Positions 1-9,323 are shown, counted from the stretch's first letter. The stretch: 55,164 nucleotides of DNA from Alteromonadaceae bacterium UBA2620 (GCA_002339125.1 DDJQ01000116.1:24100-79263), one strand, 5' to 3'. The notes: a model not told the origin generated them from the sequence alone. Translations and numbers: made by a program.

Positions 1-813
1 ACCTGAACCAGCCAGTACCGGCAGAGAACCCACCGCGCCGGCATTACCGCTACGGCCAACATGGAGCTTGCGGTTAAGCACCATGCCACCGCCGATAAAG
101 GTGCCCACAAAGCAATACAAATAGTCGCTAAGCTCGCGGTGCTGCCCAAACCAAAGCTCTGCAGCACAGGCGGCAATATCATCGTTACACAGATACACCG
201 GCAACTCAGTAAACTCCTGCACCGCCGCCAGTACATCAAATTCTTTCCAGCGCGCGAGTTCATCTTCTGGCGCGCCGGCCTGCTCACCCCAGCGCCATAT
301 TTCAAATGGCATGGCCACCCCCACACCGCTGACTCTGCTGACTTCCTCTTCATCAAGGGCCGACAAAATGGCTCGTAACCCTTTTTGGGTAAAGCGCTGC
401 ATCGCTTCAATAGCCGGGAAATCCCAGTGTTCACACAGTGAAGCCCGCACATTCCCCAGAAAATCAATCAGCGATATCTGCATACTGCGACGGCCAATTT
501 TGATACCCAGTCCGAAAGCGCCGTTGGCTCGAAGCGAGAACGGCACGCTGGGCTGACCACGCTTGCCACGATGGGGTTCACCGCGCTGCAACAAGCCATC
601 GTGTTCGAGCCGGTTGATGATCACCGTGGCAGCCTGGGCTGACAGCCCGGTTTGTTTGGCAATCTGTGCTTTAGGGAGTTGCTGGTGCTGGCGGATAAGA
701 GTCAGAATTCGTCTTTCATTCAGCGCTCGCAAACCCGACTGACCCTTGGGTACGGCACTTTTTTGCCATACCGGCAGAGGCTCATTCGACGTTGCTTGAA
801 TGGTTTCAGACAT
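1..813 (-). CDS. ROK family transcriptional repressor (3' end cut by window)
   Basis: Reading the minus strand from ATG at 813 gives an open frame of 271 codons that runs off the left edge without a stop. The first ~85 residues hold a winged-helix DNA-binding domain (AQIAKQTGLSAQAATVIINR), as in NagC/Mlc-type repressors. The ROK sugar-kinase-like fold follows. Near the edge is the ROK signature with the glycine-rich stretch FVGTFIGGGMVLN and the GRSGNAGAVG segment. AGAGAAG lies about 6 bases upstream of the ATG. It is divergent from a sugar permease at 1013, so it probably represses that gene and perhaps a kinase beyond the edge. The sugar ligand cannot be read from sequence. Confidence 0.9.
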   Translation of the reverse strand, partial: MSETIQATSNEPLPVWQKSAVPKGQSGLRALNERRILTLIRQHQQLPKAQIAKQTGLSAQAATVIINRLEHDGLLQRGEPHRGKRGQPSVPFSLRANGAFGLGIKIGRRSMQISLIDFLGNVRASLCEHWDFPAIEAMQRFTQKGLRAILSALDEEEVSRVSGVGVAMPFEIWRWGEQAGAPEDELARWKEFDVLAAVQEFTELPVYLCNDDIAACAAELWFGQHRELSDYLYCFVGTFIGGGMVLNRKLHVGRSGNAGAVGSLPVLAGSG

Positions 814-921
814 AACACTTCTCTTATTTATCCTTAAATCAACACGCTATATTAGTCCTTCAGAAGCCTGGTGCAAAGCTCTGCTGAACATCAGGCTTAC
901 AACGCCCTCAAATCAAAGGAA

Positions 922-943
922 AACAAATTAAATAAATTTTGTT
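922..943. promoter_or_regulatory. Inverted repeat, candidate ROK operator
   Basis: AACAAA and TTTGTT half-sites are separated by 10 bases in the divergent ROK/permease gap. The repeat ends just upstream of the permease -35 element. The position suits a repressor site, but only the bases support it. Confidence 0.35.
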
Positions 944-949
944 GATTTA

Positions 950-978
950 TTGACACGAAAATTTTTTGTTGCTTAAAT
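950..978 (+). promoter_or_regulatory. Sigma70 promoter of the sugar permease
   Basis: TTGACA (950-955), a 17-base spacer and TTAAAT (973-978) form a near-consensus promoter. Transcription would begin near 985. That leaves a short leader and favours the GTG start at 1013 over the ATG at 998. Confidence 0.7.
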
Positions 979-1012
979 CGCTTAACTAATTTTTTACATG
1001 ACGAGGCTTACC

Positions 1013-2332
1013 GTGCAAAAACGCGCGCCATTGGTTTCCAGGGAAACACTGCTCCCTTTCATTCTGCTCACCATCTGTTTTGCTGCCTGGGGTGTTGCCG
1101 CCAATATGACGGACCCTCTGGTTAAGGTGTTTAGTAAAATATTTACCATGTCATCGCTGCAATCGGCGTTGGTTCAATTTGCTTATTACGGTGCCTATTT
1201 TTGCCTGGCCATTCCTGCGGCATTTATCAACAAGCGGTTCTCGTACAAAACCGGGGTGCTTACCGGGCTGGGGTGTGCCGCAGCCGGTGCTTTTCTGTTT
1301 TACCCGGCCAGTCAGACCATGACTTACGGCTTTTTCCTGCTGGCTTTATTTGTGCTGGCCGGTGGGCTCTCTATTCTGGAAACATCAGCCAACCCCTATG
1401 TAATGGCTATGGGCTGTGAACAAAGCGCCACCCGCCGGTTGAACCTGGCTCAGGCATTTAACCCGGTGGGCACCAACCTTGGGGTATTTCTGGCTGCAAC
1501 GCTTATTTTGCCTAACCTTAATCAGGCCTCAGCCGAACAGCGCGCCAGCATGTCTGCAGCTGAACTTAAGTCTGTGATTGGGGCGGAGCTGGATGCGGTA
1601 ATGGTGCCTTATGTGGGGATGGCTTTTGTGCTGGTTATGGTATGGATTGCCATTGCCTGTATTAAAACCCCGGTGAATGAGTCCACAGAGCAGCGCGCCG
1701 AGAATATTCAGCTAGGAGCCTCACTTAAGCGTTTAATGCTTAACCGCCATTATCGGTTTGGCGTTCTTGCACAATTTTTTAACGTGGGTGCGCAAACCTG
1801 TGTCTGGACCTTTACCATCCAGTACGCCATGGCGGCGATTGACGGTAATGAAGTAGATGGCGGCCAGGTACTGCAGTACAGCATGATTGTGTTTCTTATC
1901 TCACGCTTTGTGATGACCTGGTTAATGCAGTATTTGTATCCGGCAAAACTGCTGATGATCATGTCACTGATAGCGGCCGGATTGTGTATTGTTATGACCC
2001 AGGCGCCGAACATGGTTGGTGTGGTATCCCTGGTAGCAATTTCTGCCTGCCTGTCACTGATGTTCCCCACTATCTACGGCATTGCGCTGGAAGGTCTGGG
2101 CGAAGATACCAAACTCGGCGCTGCGGGTCTGGTGATGGCGATTCTGGGCGGCGCAATCCTGCCTTTGTTTCAGGCTGCGATCATCGACTCATGGAGCGTA
2201 ATCGTGTCATACGTGGTGCCAGCCCTATGCTTCCTGCTAGTCGCCGGTTATGGCCTGTTTGATATCAAAAACAAGGCTACCCGAACCACTACAGCAAATA
2301 GCGCAAACTCTGCTCCGGTAACGGTGAAGTAA
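1013..2332 (+). CDS. FHS/FucP-type MFS sugar:H+ symporter
   Basis: About 439 residues with twelve hydrophobic segments, similar to the L-fucose permease (FucP) and GluP branch of the major facilitator superfamily. It would be an inner-membrane proton-coupled sugar importer. The acidic residues known to matter in FucP appear kept: Asp34 in AANMTD and Glu123 in LETSANPYV. I chose GTG at 1013 because GAGG sits six bases upstream; ATG at 998 would add five residues but has no ribosome-binding site. The divergent ROK gene is the likely regulator. The substrate (fucose, glucose, galactose, fructose or an amino sugar) is not determined. Confidence 0.85.
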   Translation: MQKRAPLVSRETLLPFILLTICFAAWGVAANMTDPLVKVFSKIFTMSSLQSALVQFAYYGAYFCLAIPAAFINKRFSYKTGVLTGLGCAAAGAFLFYPASQTMTYGFFLLALFVLAGGLSILETSANPYVMAMGCEQSATRRLNLAQAFNPVGTNLGVFLAATLILPNLNQASAEQRASMSAAELKSVIGAELDAVMVPYVGMAFVLVMVWIAIACIKTPVNESTEQRAENIQLGASLKRLMLNRHYRFGVLAQFFNVGAQTCVWTFTIQYAMAAIDGNEVDGGQVLQYSMIVFLISRFVMTWLMQYLYPAKLLMIMSLIAAGLCIVMTQAPNMVGVVSLVAISACLSLMFPTIYGIALEGLGEDTKLGAAGLVMAILGGAILPLFQAAIIDSWSVIVSYVVPALCFLLVAGYGLFDIKNKATRTTTANSANSAPVTVK

Positions 2333-2352
2333 TTCACCCGCTCATTAGCCAG

Positions 2353-2388
2353 TCATCTGAGAGCATAAAGAATAGCACTCTCGGATGA
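2353..2388. terminator. Hairpin between convergent genes
   Basis: An 11-bp stem with one G-U pair (2353-2363 with 2378-2388) and a 14-base loop lies between the permease stop and the stop of the CadC-like gene. There is no strong T-run, so terminator function is tentative. Confidence 0.4.
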
Positions 2389-2408
2389 TGGCATTTACTC
2401 CAACTGCG

Positions 2409-4475
2409 TTAGTTCTGACTAATAGTTCTGAACAGGTTTGATTGTGACTCACTGCTGTTTATAAACAGCAGTGACCTGCCCTGAACATCAAAATGACCTA
2501 CGCCGGATTCAGCAAGGCTCTCGATACTACCGTTTTGTGCATGGAAGCGTTTGATTTGTCCAGGGCCTTCACGGTCATACCAGTACCATAAACTGTCTTG
2601 TTTACGCAGATTCCATTGTCTTCCGTTTAATAATATGGCTGAAGGAGTACCAGGAATATCAGCCTTTATTTGCTGCGCGGAATAATAAAGAGTGTGGTCG
2701 GCAGATAACCACAAGGTATTGTCGCGGTCAGGGGTAAACTGAATAAACGCCCACTCAGGGGATTCTGCTGTCACACTCTGCGTATCTGTGTGGTAGGTGT
2801 AGACCCGCCAGCGCTCGCCTTCTTTAGCACTGAAGCTCAGCTCAGATGCAGATTTAAACGACACTCCGCGTATTTCAGTTTGCGGAAAATCAACAACGGT
2901 TACCTCGCCGGTAGTAGAGTCAATCAGGTGCAACTCGTTAAAGGTAAGCCCGGCTATATAGCGGTCGTCCGGAGACCAGTGTAAATCCAGGTAATGGCGA
3001 CTGTCGGTAAACGCGGTGATTTTTCTGCGTTCTCCCGAGGCCAGATCGTATTTCCAGACCTGCTCTTTACCAGAAGCCATGCTGATGTAGCCGATGACCT
3101 GATGATTAGTAGAGAATGTCGCCAGCAGCTCATCGACCGTATCGTTAGCAATATTGCCCACTTCACCACTCTCTAAATCAAGAATTTGAATGTCCGTATG
3201 CTTATCGCCAGACAAAAATACGTAGTCAGCTCCATTGTTAAACCGGCGGGGTAAACTTATGCGGCGACTGCCTGAAAAGATAACCTGCTTATTTTTTCCC
3301 GCTAAATCATAACTAAGTAATTGATAAGCAGGATGCTCACCCATTAGGATGACATTCTCTCCCGCATGATCCCAAATTCCACAACAAATATAAGCATCCT
3401 GTTTAAATAACAGATCGAGTTTGTTGGTTGTTAAATCCAGCGTATAAAAGCCTTCCCATTGCTGCTTATCTGGCGAGGAGATAAGCAATTTATCTTTATG
3501 AGGGTGCAAATCAAACTGGCTGTTGCCAGATAAATAAAGGTCCGGCTGATTTAGGCGACGTTTACTTTGGGTCGTTAAATCCAGCTCATAGATAGAGTAA
3601 GGCGTTCCCGGACCAGCATTCTCACTGAACACCACACGCTGATCATTATGGGTAAACAATACTTTACCGTAACTGCCGGCCGGACAACGATGGATAAGTC
3701 GCGGCTCGCCTATGGTTAAACCTTTTATCTCAACGATATAGTATTCACACCGCTGTGCTGATGCAGCGAGGTAAACCAGCTTGTCATCCTGTTTGCTCCA
3801 ATCGCCTGGTCCGGTATTCAACCCGTCGGGGTGGTTTATTTCTGCGCTGTTACCGTTGTGTAAGTCTTTGATCATCAGCCGTAAACGCTGCGCTTTAACC
3901 GACATAAACGCCATTCGACGCCCATCAGCGCTAAACGACGGAAATACTTCATTACCATCCATAGAAGTGAGTGCGCGGGCAAACCTTGCTGACGGTTGTG
4001 GCGCTTGCCACACTTGCCAGAAGACCAATACCACCATTACCACGAGAAGTACGGCAATAAAGGGAAATTTCAGAAAGGACCAACCGGACTCAGCAGGCTT
4101 TTCCTCTGTCTCAGGTCGCGTCACCTGCGTGCCATCAGACATTAAAGATTGAGCATCATATTCATCAATCTTCGCGACCGGGGCTACAAATTTGTAGCCC
4201 TTCTTAGGAAATGTCGCAATAAACTTAGGTTGTCTGACATCGTCTGCAAAGGCGCGGCGCAATTTGGTGATCAGTCGGCTAACCGCATTGTCGGTGACAA
4301 CCCGGCCCTGCCAGACCTGGTCAATCAGTTGATCAACACTAATGATTTCATTGGGGTGCCGACAAAAATAAGCCAACAGCTCTACCATCAAAGGTTCAAG
4401 CTGCAACATCTCAGAAGACGAAGAGAGCGTCTGCTGCTGTTCACAAAACTGATAATTGGCTATTTGCCAGCGCAT
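2409..4475 (-). CDS. CadC-type membrane-bound transcriptional regulator with PD40/TolB-like sensor
   Basis: A 688-residue one-component regulator. Residues ~1-100 are an OmpR/PhoB-type winged helix ending in PKKGYKFVAP, the usual end of this domain in CadC proteins. Residues ~103-131 are an acidic linker, and ~135-157 are a single membrane helix. The periplasmic remainder carries repeated beta-propeller blades of the TolB/WD40-like type, for example SFSADGRRMAFMS and WSPDDRYIAGLTF. I chose ATG at 4475 because AGGG precedes it by seven bases; the GTG at 4493 has no ribosome-binding site. It is divergent from a secreted peptidase, its probable target. The propeller presumably senses a periplasmic ligand, possibly peptides; this is inference. 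Confidence 0.88.
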   Translation of the reverse strand: MRWQIANYQFCEQQQTLSSSSEMLQLEPLMVELLAYFCRHPNEIISVDQLIDQVWQGRVVTDNAVSRLITKLRRAFADDVRQPKFIATFPKKGYKFVAPVAKIDEYDAQSLMSDGTQVTRPETEEKPAESGWSFLKFPFIAVLLVVMVVLVFWQVWQAPQPSARFARALTSMDGNEVFPSFSADGRRMAFMSVKAQRLRLMIKDLHNGNSAEINHPDGLNTGPGDWSKQDDKLVYLAASAQRCEYYIVEIKGLTIGEPRLIHRCPAGSYGKVLFTHNDQRVVFSENAGPGTPYSIYELDLTTQSKRRLNQPDLYLSGNSQFDLHPHKDKLLISSPDKQQWEGFYTLDLTTNKLDLLFKQDAYICCGIWDHAGENVILMGEHPAYQLLSYDLAGKNKQVIFSGSRRISLPRRFNNGADYVFLSGDKHTDIQILDLESGEVGNIANDTVDELLATFSTNHQVIGYISMASGKEQVWKYDLASGERRKITAFTDSRHYLDLHWSPDDRYIAGLTFNELHLIDSTTGEVTVVDFPQTEIRGVSFKSASELSFSAKEGERWRVYTYHTDTQSVTAESPEWAFIQFTPDRDNTLWLSADHTLYYSAQQIKADIPGTPSAILLNGRQWNLRKQDSLWYWYDREGPGQIKRFHAQNGSIESLAESGVGHFDVQGRSLLFINSSESQSNLFRTISQN

Positions 4476-4528
4476 GAGAGTGCCCTGCTTCACTGTTTGG
4501 CTAAAAATACCACGTTGGTTTGCATCGG

Positions 4529-4553
4529 ATCATTATAAATCATCAAAAATCAT
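4529..4553. promoter_or_regulatory. Three ATCAT direct repeats at 10-bp spacing
   Basis: ATCAT begins at 4529, 4539 and 4549, one helical turn apart, inside the regulator/peptidase divergent gap. OmpR-family winged helices bind direct repeats with about this period, so this is a candidate site for the neighbouring regulator. Confidence 0.45.
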
Positions 4554-4632
4554 CCTTTGGTCATGCGTTTTTTCCCTTTTTATTTAGGCTGTTACCCATC
4601 AAATAACGGTACCTGAACGGAAGGAGATCGAC

Positions 4633-6960
4633 GTGTTAACATTAGTGTGTTGTACCTTAAACCACATCAAAACCTGGCTTATTCTGGCGCTTTTTTATTT
4701 ATTTGTGTTTGCCAGTACGACGCAGATTAGCCTGGCAGCCGGCAATAACGCACCTACCCCAGCGGCTTTAACAGAGAGTGAACTCTCCAGCGAGAGTGCA
4801 GCAATCAGCCTGTTAAACAATACGGCTTTTAACCGACAACTTGTGGCGCTTGCTACGAATTTGCCAGTTGACACCATCAATAGCCAGACACTATTTAACC
4901 GGGTTGCTCTGCTTTCCATATTAAATCAGCATCAGGCTTTACTCACTTTGCTGGATAGTGAAAAAAATGGCGTATCTTATAGTCATTATCGTTTATTTCA
5001 CGAAGCCCTGAAGCAACATCCCAACGCGCCAAAGCCTGTTTTTGCCGACCAACTCAGGGAACATATCCAGCAACAAGTAAGCACTCTCAGCAACGAGAGT
5101 TTATATCAGTTACAAGATGCGCTTGGCTGGTCAGTGCAAAGGGCGCTTGATTATGTCATGAACCTGTTAAAACAGTATCAGGCGCTCCCCTCGCTCGATG
5201 AAGAGCAAGTGATTTCGCTGGTCACCAACGTTCATCTCTACCATGTGCTGAAATCAGTGATACCGGTTAGCGGTGAGATTATTGCCGCTGAAAACCAACA
5301 CCGCTATCGCATAGAACCCGCCAGGCTGGTGAAGTTAGCCGGCGGCGTTGAGTTAACGCTCACCATCGTGCAGCCAAAACAATCAGCCACTACATTGCCC
5401 ACCGCAATGCAATTCACTATATACGCCGACGAGCGCTCACACCTTACCATGGCGATTCATGCTGCGTCCCACGGATATGTCGGCGTTATAGCTAACTCCA
5501 GAGGGAAACGCCTGAGTAGCAACCCCATTACCCCCTGGGAACATGAAGGTGAAGACGCAGCGACGGTGATTGAGTGGATTAGCCACCAGCCCTGGAGCAA
5601 TGGTGACGTGGTGATGTACGGCGGCAGTTACAACGGTTTTACTCAGTGGGCTGCGGCGAAACATATGCCTGAAGCATTAAAAGCCATCGCCCCCTATGCA
5701 GCTGCCAGCCTGATCACCGGCCTGCCTTACGAAAACAACATTGTATTAACTGCCAATTATGAGTGGGCTTTTCATGTTACCAATAACAAGACTATGGACG
5801 ACACCGTGTATGCCGACTGGGCCAAACGCAATGAGCTGCTGAGCCGGTTTTACCAAAGCGGCCTGCCAATAACCAAATTGCCAGAACTCGACGGCAAACC
5901 AAACCCGTGGTGGCAGCGCTGGATGGCTCACCCTGACTTCGATAAGTACTACCAGTCGATGGTGCCGGTAGGAGAAGAGTATCGTCATATCACTATCCCG
6001 GTACTGACCGTGACCGGCTACTTTGATGGTGGGCAGATATCAGCGCTGGATTACCTGAAACGTCATCAGCAGTTTAACCCCGATGCCGATCACCGATTAC
6101 TGATTGGCCCATATTCCCACGGCACTGCACAGGGTAAGGTGTGGGAAAGCTTCAGTAATTATACGCTCGATCCGGTGGCTCTTGATAAAGACACCGAAGA
6201 GCTTGTGTTTGGTTGGTTTGATCATTTGTTATTCAACAAGAAGATCCCAACGCTACTCAGTCATCCGGTTAACTATCAGTTGATGGGCAGCAATCAGTGG
6301 CGACATGCAGAATCACTCGCCGGGTTAAATTCCCGGGGCGTGCAGTATTATCTTGGCACCACTCAACTAGCAAATGGTCAGTACCGGTTACTCACCCGCC
6401 AGGAGCATCTGCCAGCCAGTATCGAAATGACGGTTGATATGGCCGACCGCACTACCCAAAGAAATGTCAGCCCCTGGCCATTAATTCAGGACAAGATCAA
6501 CGACGAAACCGGCTTAGTGTATGTTACCGAAGCTTTTACCTCACCAATGGAACTGGCCGGTGCTATAACCGGCAATATTGTAATAAGCACCAACAAACAG
6601 GATGTTGATATTGGCTATAACTTTTATGCCATATCGGCAGAAGGTGAGGTGTTTCACTTAAATACCTATCGCAGCAGGGCCAGCTATGCCCACTCTATGC
6701 AACAACGACAATTACTTACACCGGGAAAGAAAACCTCACTGCCTATAGTGAATGCGCGGATGACGGCTAAGCTACTTGAGCCAGGGAGCCGACTGGCAAT
6801 CGTGCTAAACGTCAACAAAAATCAGGATGCCCAGGTGAATCATGGTTCCGGCAAGCCGGTTAATGCCGAAAGCAGTGCCGATGCAGGTGAGCCGCTAACG
6901 ATAGAATGGCACAATGACACGCAAGTCATGCTGCCTTTAAAGCCCTGGTCCAATCAATGA
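4633..6960 (+). CDS. Secreted S15/CocE-NonD family hydrolase (X-Pro dipeptidyl-peptidase-like)
   Basis: 775 residues starting at GTG 4633, with AAGGAG (4621-4626) six bases upstream. A hydrophobic N-terminal segment ending near SLAAG looks like a signal peptide. After a helical N-terminal region comes an alpha/beta hydrolase domain. The nucleophile is Ser332 in GGSYNGF; likely partners are Asp465 in GYFDGG and His496 in GPYSHGT, in family order. The C-terminal ~200 residues match the jelly-roll domain of S15/CocE enzymes. It probably cleaves peptides or acyl esters in the periplasm or outside the cell. Its 23-kDa-scale helical N-terminal addition makes it longer than typical CocE (~570 residues). 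The substrate is unknown. Confidence 0.85.
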   Translation: MLTLVCCTLNHIKTWLILALFYLFVFASTTQISLAAGNNAPTPAALTESELSSESAAISLLNNTAFNRQLVALATNLPVDTINSQTLFNRVALLSILNQHQALLTLLDSEKNGVSYSHYRLFHEALKQHPNAPKPVFADQLREHIQQQVSTLSNESLYQLQDALGWSVQRALDYVMNLLKQYQALPSLDEEQVISLVTNVHLYHVLKSVIPVSGEIIAAENQHRYRIEPARLVKLAGGVELTLTIVQPKQSATTLPTAMQFTIYADERSHLTMAIHAASHGYVGVIANSRGKRLSSNPITPWEHEGEDAATVIEWISHQPWSNGDVVMYGGSYNGFTQWAAAKHMPEALKAIAPYAAASLITGLPYENNIVLTANYEWAFHVTNNKTMDDTVYADWAKRNELLSRFYQSGLPITKLPELDGKPNPWWQRWMAHPDFDKYYQSMVPVGEEYRHITIPVLTVTGYFDGGQISALDYLKRHQQFNPDADHRLLIGPYSHGTAQGKVWESFSNYTLDPVALDKDTEELVFGWFDHLLFNKKIPTLLSHPVNYQLMGSNQWRHAESLAGLNSRGVQYYLGTTQLANGQYRLLTRQEHLPASIEMTVDMADRTTQRNVSPWPLIQDKINDETGLVYVTEAFTSPMELAGAITGNIVISTNKQDVDIGYNFYAISAEGEVFHLNTYRSRASYAHSMQQRQLLTPGKKTSLPIVNARMTAKLLEPGSRLAIVLNVNKNQDAQVNHGSGKPVNAESSADAGEPLTIEWHNDTQVMLPLKPWSNQ

Positions 6961-7018
6961 AGGCATATAAAGTCATAGGTTCACAGCGCGGATCAGCTTG
7001 CATTTTTACCCACGGGGG

Positions 7019-7047
7019 TATTTATCCGTTGGCGCTCCCGTTATAAT
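7019..7047 (+). promoter_or_regulatory. Probable btuB riboswitch promoter
   Basis: A perfect TATAAT lies at 7042-7047, just before the aptamer begins. The -35 region (7019-7024, TATTTA) is weak, so only the -10 is convincing. Confidence 0.45.
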
Positions 7048-7051
7048 CCCG

Positions 7052-7240
7052 CCCGCTCAGGTGCCTGATGCACGTTCATCGGGATAATCGGGAAGTAAGT
7101 GAAAAGCTTACGCTGCCCCCGCAACGGTAATCACGTATTGCATGCACATGTTAATACGATTCCCCTACGCCACCGACTATCGGGAAGGCGGGAATTCATG
7201 CCCCGGCATGACTGAAAGCCCGGAGACCGGCCTGCGCTGC
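7052..7240 (+). ncRNA. Cobalamin riboswitch
   Basis: The leader of btuB has the conserved AdoCbl aptamer landmarks in order: a GGGAAGTAAGTGAAAAGCTTAC stem-loop region (from 7090), the core GCCCCCGCAACGGTA (7115-7129), and the B12 box AGCCCGGAGACCGGCC (7217-7232). CAGG at 7058 can pair with CCTG at 7231 to close P1. Binding of cobalamin is known to shut down btuB expression in this family. No T-run follows, so control is more likely at translation initiation than by termination. Confidence 0.95.
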
Positions 7241-7287
7241 GTCGGCAACTGCTCATAACGGACCGGTTGCCACTTCTTATCCGTCTT

Positions 7288-7306
7288 AGCACTCGGCGGG
7301 AGTGCT
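7288..7306 (+). promoter_or_regulatory. Expression-platform hairpin before btuB
   Basis: AGCACTC (7288-7294) pairs perfectly with GAGTGCT (7300-7306) around the loop GGCGG. It ends 16 bases before the btuB ATG and has no T-run after it. It may belong to the riboswitch switching region. Confidence 0.5.
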
Positions 7307-7322
7307 GTTAAAAGAGCCTTTT

Positions 7323-9221
7323 ATGAAAATTCGATCCCTTTCCTGTGCGGTAGCCCTTGTGTGCGCCGCGAATATTGCCAGCGCCCAGCAATCCTCGGTA
7401 GAAACCATTACTGTTACCGGTTCTCGTTTACCGGTTAGCCTGGATAAACTGGCGGCCTCCGTCTCAGTCCTTACCGAAGAAGATATTCAGGCTGCAGGTG
7501 CTACTCAATTAACTGATTTATTACGCGGTATGCCCGGCGTGAGTCTGAGTCAGTCAGGCAGCCCTGGTTCACTAACCGAGCTGCGTTTGCGTGGTAGCGA
7601 AACCAATCACCTGTTGGTACTAATCGACGGCGTGATTGTGAACGATCTCAGCCAGGGCGGCCTGGTAGATTTTGCCCATCTCACTGCTGATAACATTGCC
7701 AGAGTTGAATTGCTCCGTGGTGCGCAAAGTGCACTGTGGGGCAGCGGTGCGGTGTCTGGTGTACTCAGCATCACAACTAAAGCGGGCAGTGAGAGTAATG
7801 ACAACACGTCACTGAGTGCTGGTATTGGTAACGCCAGCACCTATCGTGCTTCCGTCTCAACTCAGCAGTCGCTGGACAACCTGAATGTGTCTCTGTACGC
7901 CAATCACTTTAATACCGATGGCGACAATGTGTCGCGTACCGGCGGCGAAGACGACGGTTACCGCAATACCACCGCCGGCTTTGGACTGAACTGGCAGGCA
8001 ACCGCCAGTAACACCTTTATGGCCGGTACACGTATGGTTGATTATCGCAACGACTATGATGCAAGCGACTTCACCACCGGCCTGCCAGCGGATGCCGACA
8101 ACGTTACCGATGGCGACCAGTTAACCTCCTACTTACAGTGGAACCTGGCTATCGCTGAGTTAGGCTATACCAGCGAACTTAAAGCCCAGTACCACAAGGA
8201 TGATAACGACAACCTGACCAGCGGTTTCGACGCTGGTGGTACTACCGGAGAGCGTAAGCAGCTCAACTGGACTCAATTTATCACTACCGACGTGGCCCAG
8301 TTTGCTATTGGCACTGAGCTACTCCGTCGCGAGTTCGAACAGCGCGGGCCGGCTGACTGGGGCGATCCGAACTACCGCGGCGATGACAGCACCAGCAGTA
8401 TTTTTGCGGAGTTAACCGGGCTGGGCACAGACGAGCTGACTACGCAGTTCAGCGTACGCTACGACGATAACGATCGCTTCGAAAAGGCCTGGAGTTATCG
8501 CGCCGGTGCACACTATGCCCTGAGCCGTCAGGTTAATGTTTTTGCCAGCATCAGCCAGGCTGTTAAAACCCCTAACTTCACTGAGCTGTTCGGCTATTAT
8601 CCGGCCCAGTTTATTGGTAACCCTGATCTCAAGCCAGAACAAAGCCGGGAGTTTGAAGTGGGACTGCAAAGCCAGTTCAGCCGTCAGCTTTCAGCCGATT
8701 TCAGCGTATTTTCTACGCGCCTGGAAAACGAAATCACCAGTGTATGGGATAGCGCCAGTGGCTTAAGCTCGGTGGCCAATGCCAGTCAGGATTCCCGCCG
8801 CGACGGCTTTGAAGCATCGCTGCAATGGGTTGCTGATACCTGGCAGTTCACTGCCCACTACAGCTATCTGGATGCCACCAGCGGTGATGGCGCCGATCAG
8901 GCGGTTGAACTGCGTCGCCCTAACCACACCGGCTCGGTAACCTACCGCCATTCATTACCGGTTCAGGGTTTATCTGTTTATATCAAAGCAGATTACACCG
9001 GCGTGCGTCAGGATATCTTTTACCCGCCCACGTCATTCAGCGGCGAAGTTCTCAGTCTTGATCCGTACTGGCTAACCAGCATAAACGTGAACTATGACTG
9101 GAACCAACAGTGGCAGTTTGGGGTCCGAGTGGATAATGCATTGTCTGAAGACTATGAAGATATCATTGGCTACCGCGGTGCCCAGCGGCGTTTCCTGGTG
9201 CATACCAGCTATCGCTTTTAA
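7323..9221 (+). CDS. btuB: TonB-dependent vitamin B12 outer-membrane receptor BtuB
   Basis: 632 residues. Starting at ATG 7323 gives a clean signal peptide (MKIRSLSCAVALVCAANIASA) followed by the TonB box region ETITVTGSRLP. The plug domain covers ~30-150 (LLRGMPGVSL, VELLRGAQSALWGSGAVSGV). The rest is a beta-barrel with a TonB-receptor C-terminus ending in the aromatic F (RRFLVHTSYRF). An in-frame GTG at 7302 would add seven residues ahead of the signal peptide and is less likely. The upstream cobalamin riboswitch makes the substrate assignment firm. The length suits BtuB (E. coli 614). No BtuCDF genes are nearby. Confidence 0.95.
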   Translation: MKIRSLSCAVALVCAANIASAQQSSVETITVTGSRLPVSLDKLAASVSVLTEEDIQAAGATQLTDLLRGMPGVSLSQSGSPGSLTELRLRGSETNHLLVLIDGVIVNDLSQGGLVDFAHLTADNIARVELLRGAQSALWGSGAVSGVLSITTKAGSESNDNTSLSAGIGNASTYRASVSTQQSLDNLNVSLYANHFNTDGDNVSRTGGEDDGYRNTTAGFGLNWQATASNTFMAGTRMVDYRNDYDASDFTTGLPADADNVTDGDQLTSYLQWNLAIAELGYTSELKAQYHKDDNDNLTSGFDAGGTTGERKQLNWTQFITTDVAQFAIGTELLRREFEQRGPADWGDPNYRGDDSTSSIFAELTGLGTDELTTQFSVRYDDNDRFEKAWSYRAGAHYALSRQVNVFASISQAVKTPNFTELFGYYPAQFIGNPDLKPEQSREFEVGLQSQFSRQLSADFSVFSTRLENEITSVWDSASGLSSVANASQDSRRDGFEASLQWVADTWQFTAHYSYLDATSGDGADQAVELRRPNHTGSVTYRHSLPVQGLSVYIKADYTGVRQDIFYPPTSFSGEVLSLDPYWLTSINVNYDWNQQWQFGVRVDNALSEDYEDIIGYRGAQRRFLVHTSYRF

Positions 9222-9240
9222 CCGTTAATCGCCGTTTAAT

Positions 9241-9271
9241 TCGCCTGGTCGTCACTGACTAGGCGATTATT
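9241..9271 (+). terminator. btuB terminator hairpin
   Basis: TCGCCTGGTC (9241-9250) pairs with GACTAGGCGA (9257-9266), with one G-U, around a six-base loop. TTATTT follows. It lies 20 bases after the btuB stop. Confidence 0.6.
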
Positions 9272-9323
9272 TAGCGGTATGATAATCTCAACGTTTACTT
9301 GAATTAGAAAGGAAAACACTCGA

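Noticed and set aside
61..378. 105-residue plus-strand open frame at the left edge
   Set aside because: It is antisense to the ROK gene, whose reading frame carries the family signature.
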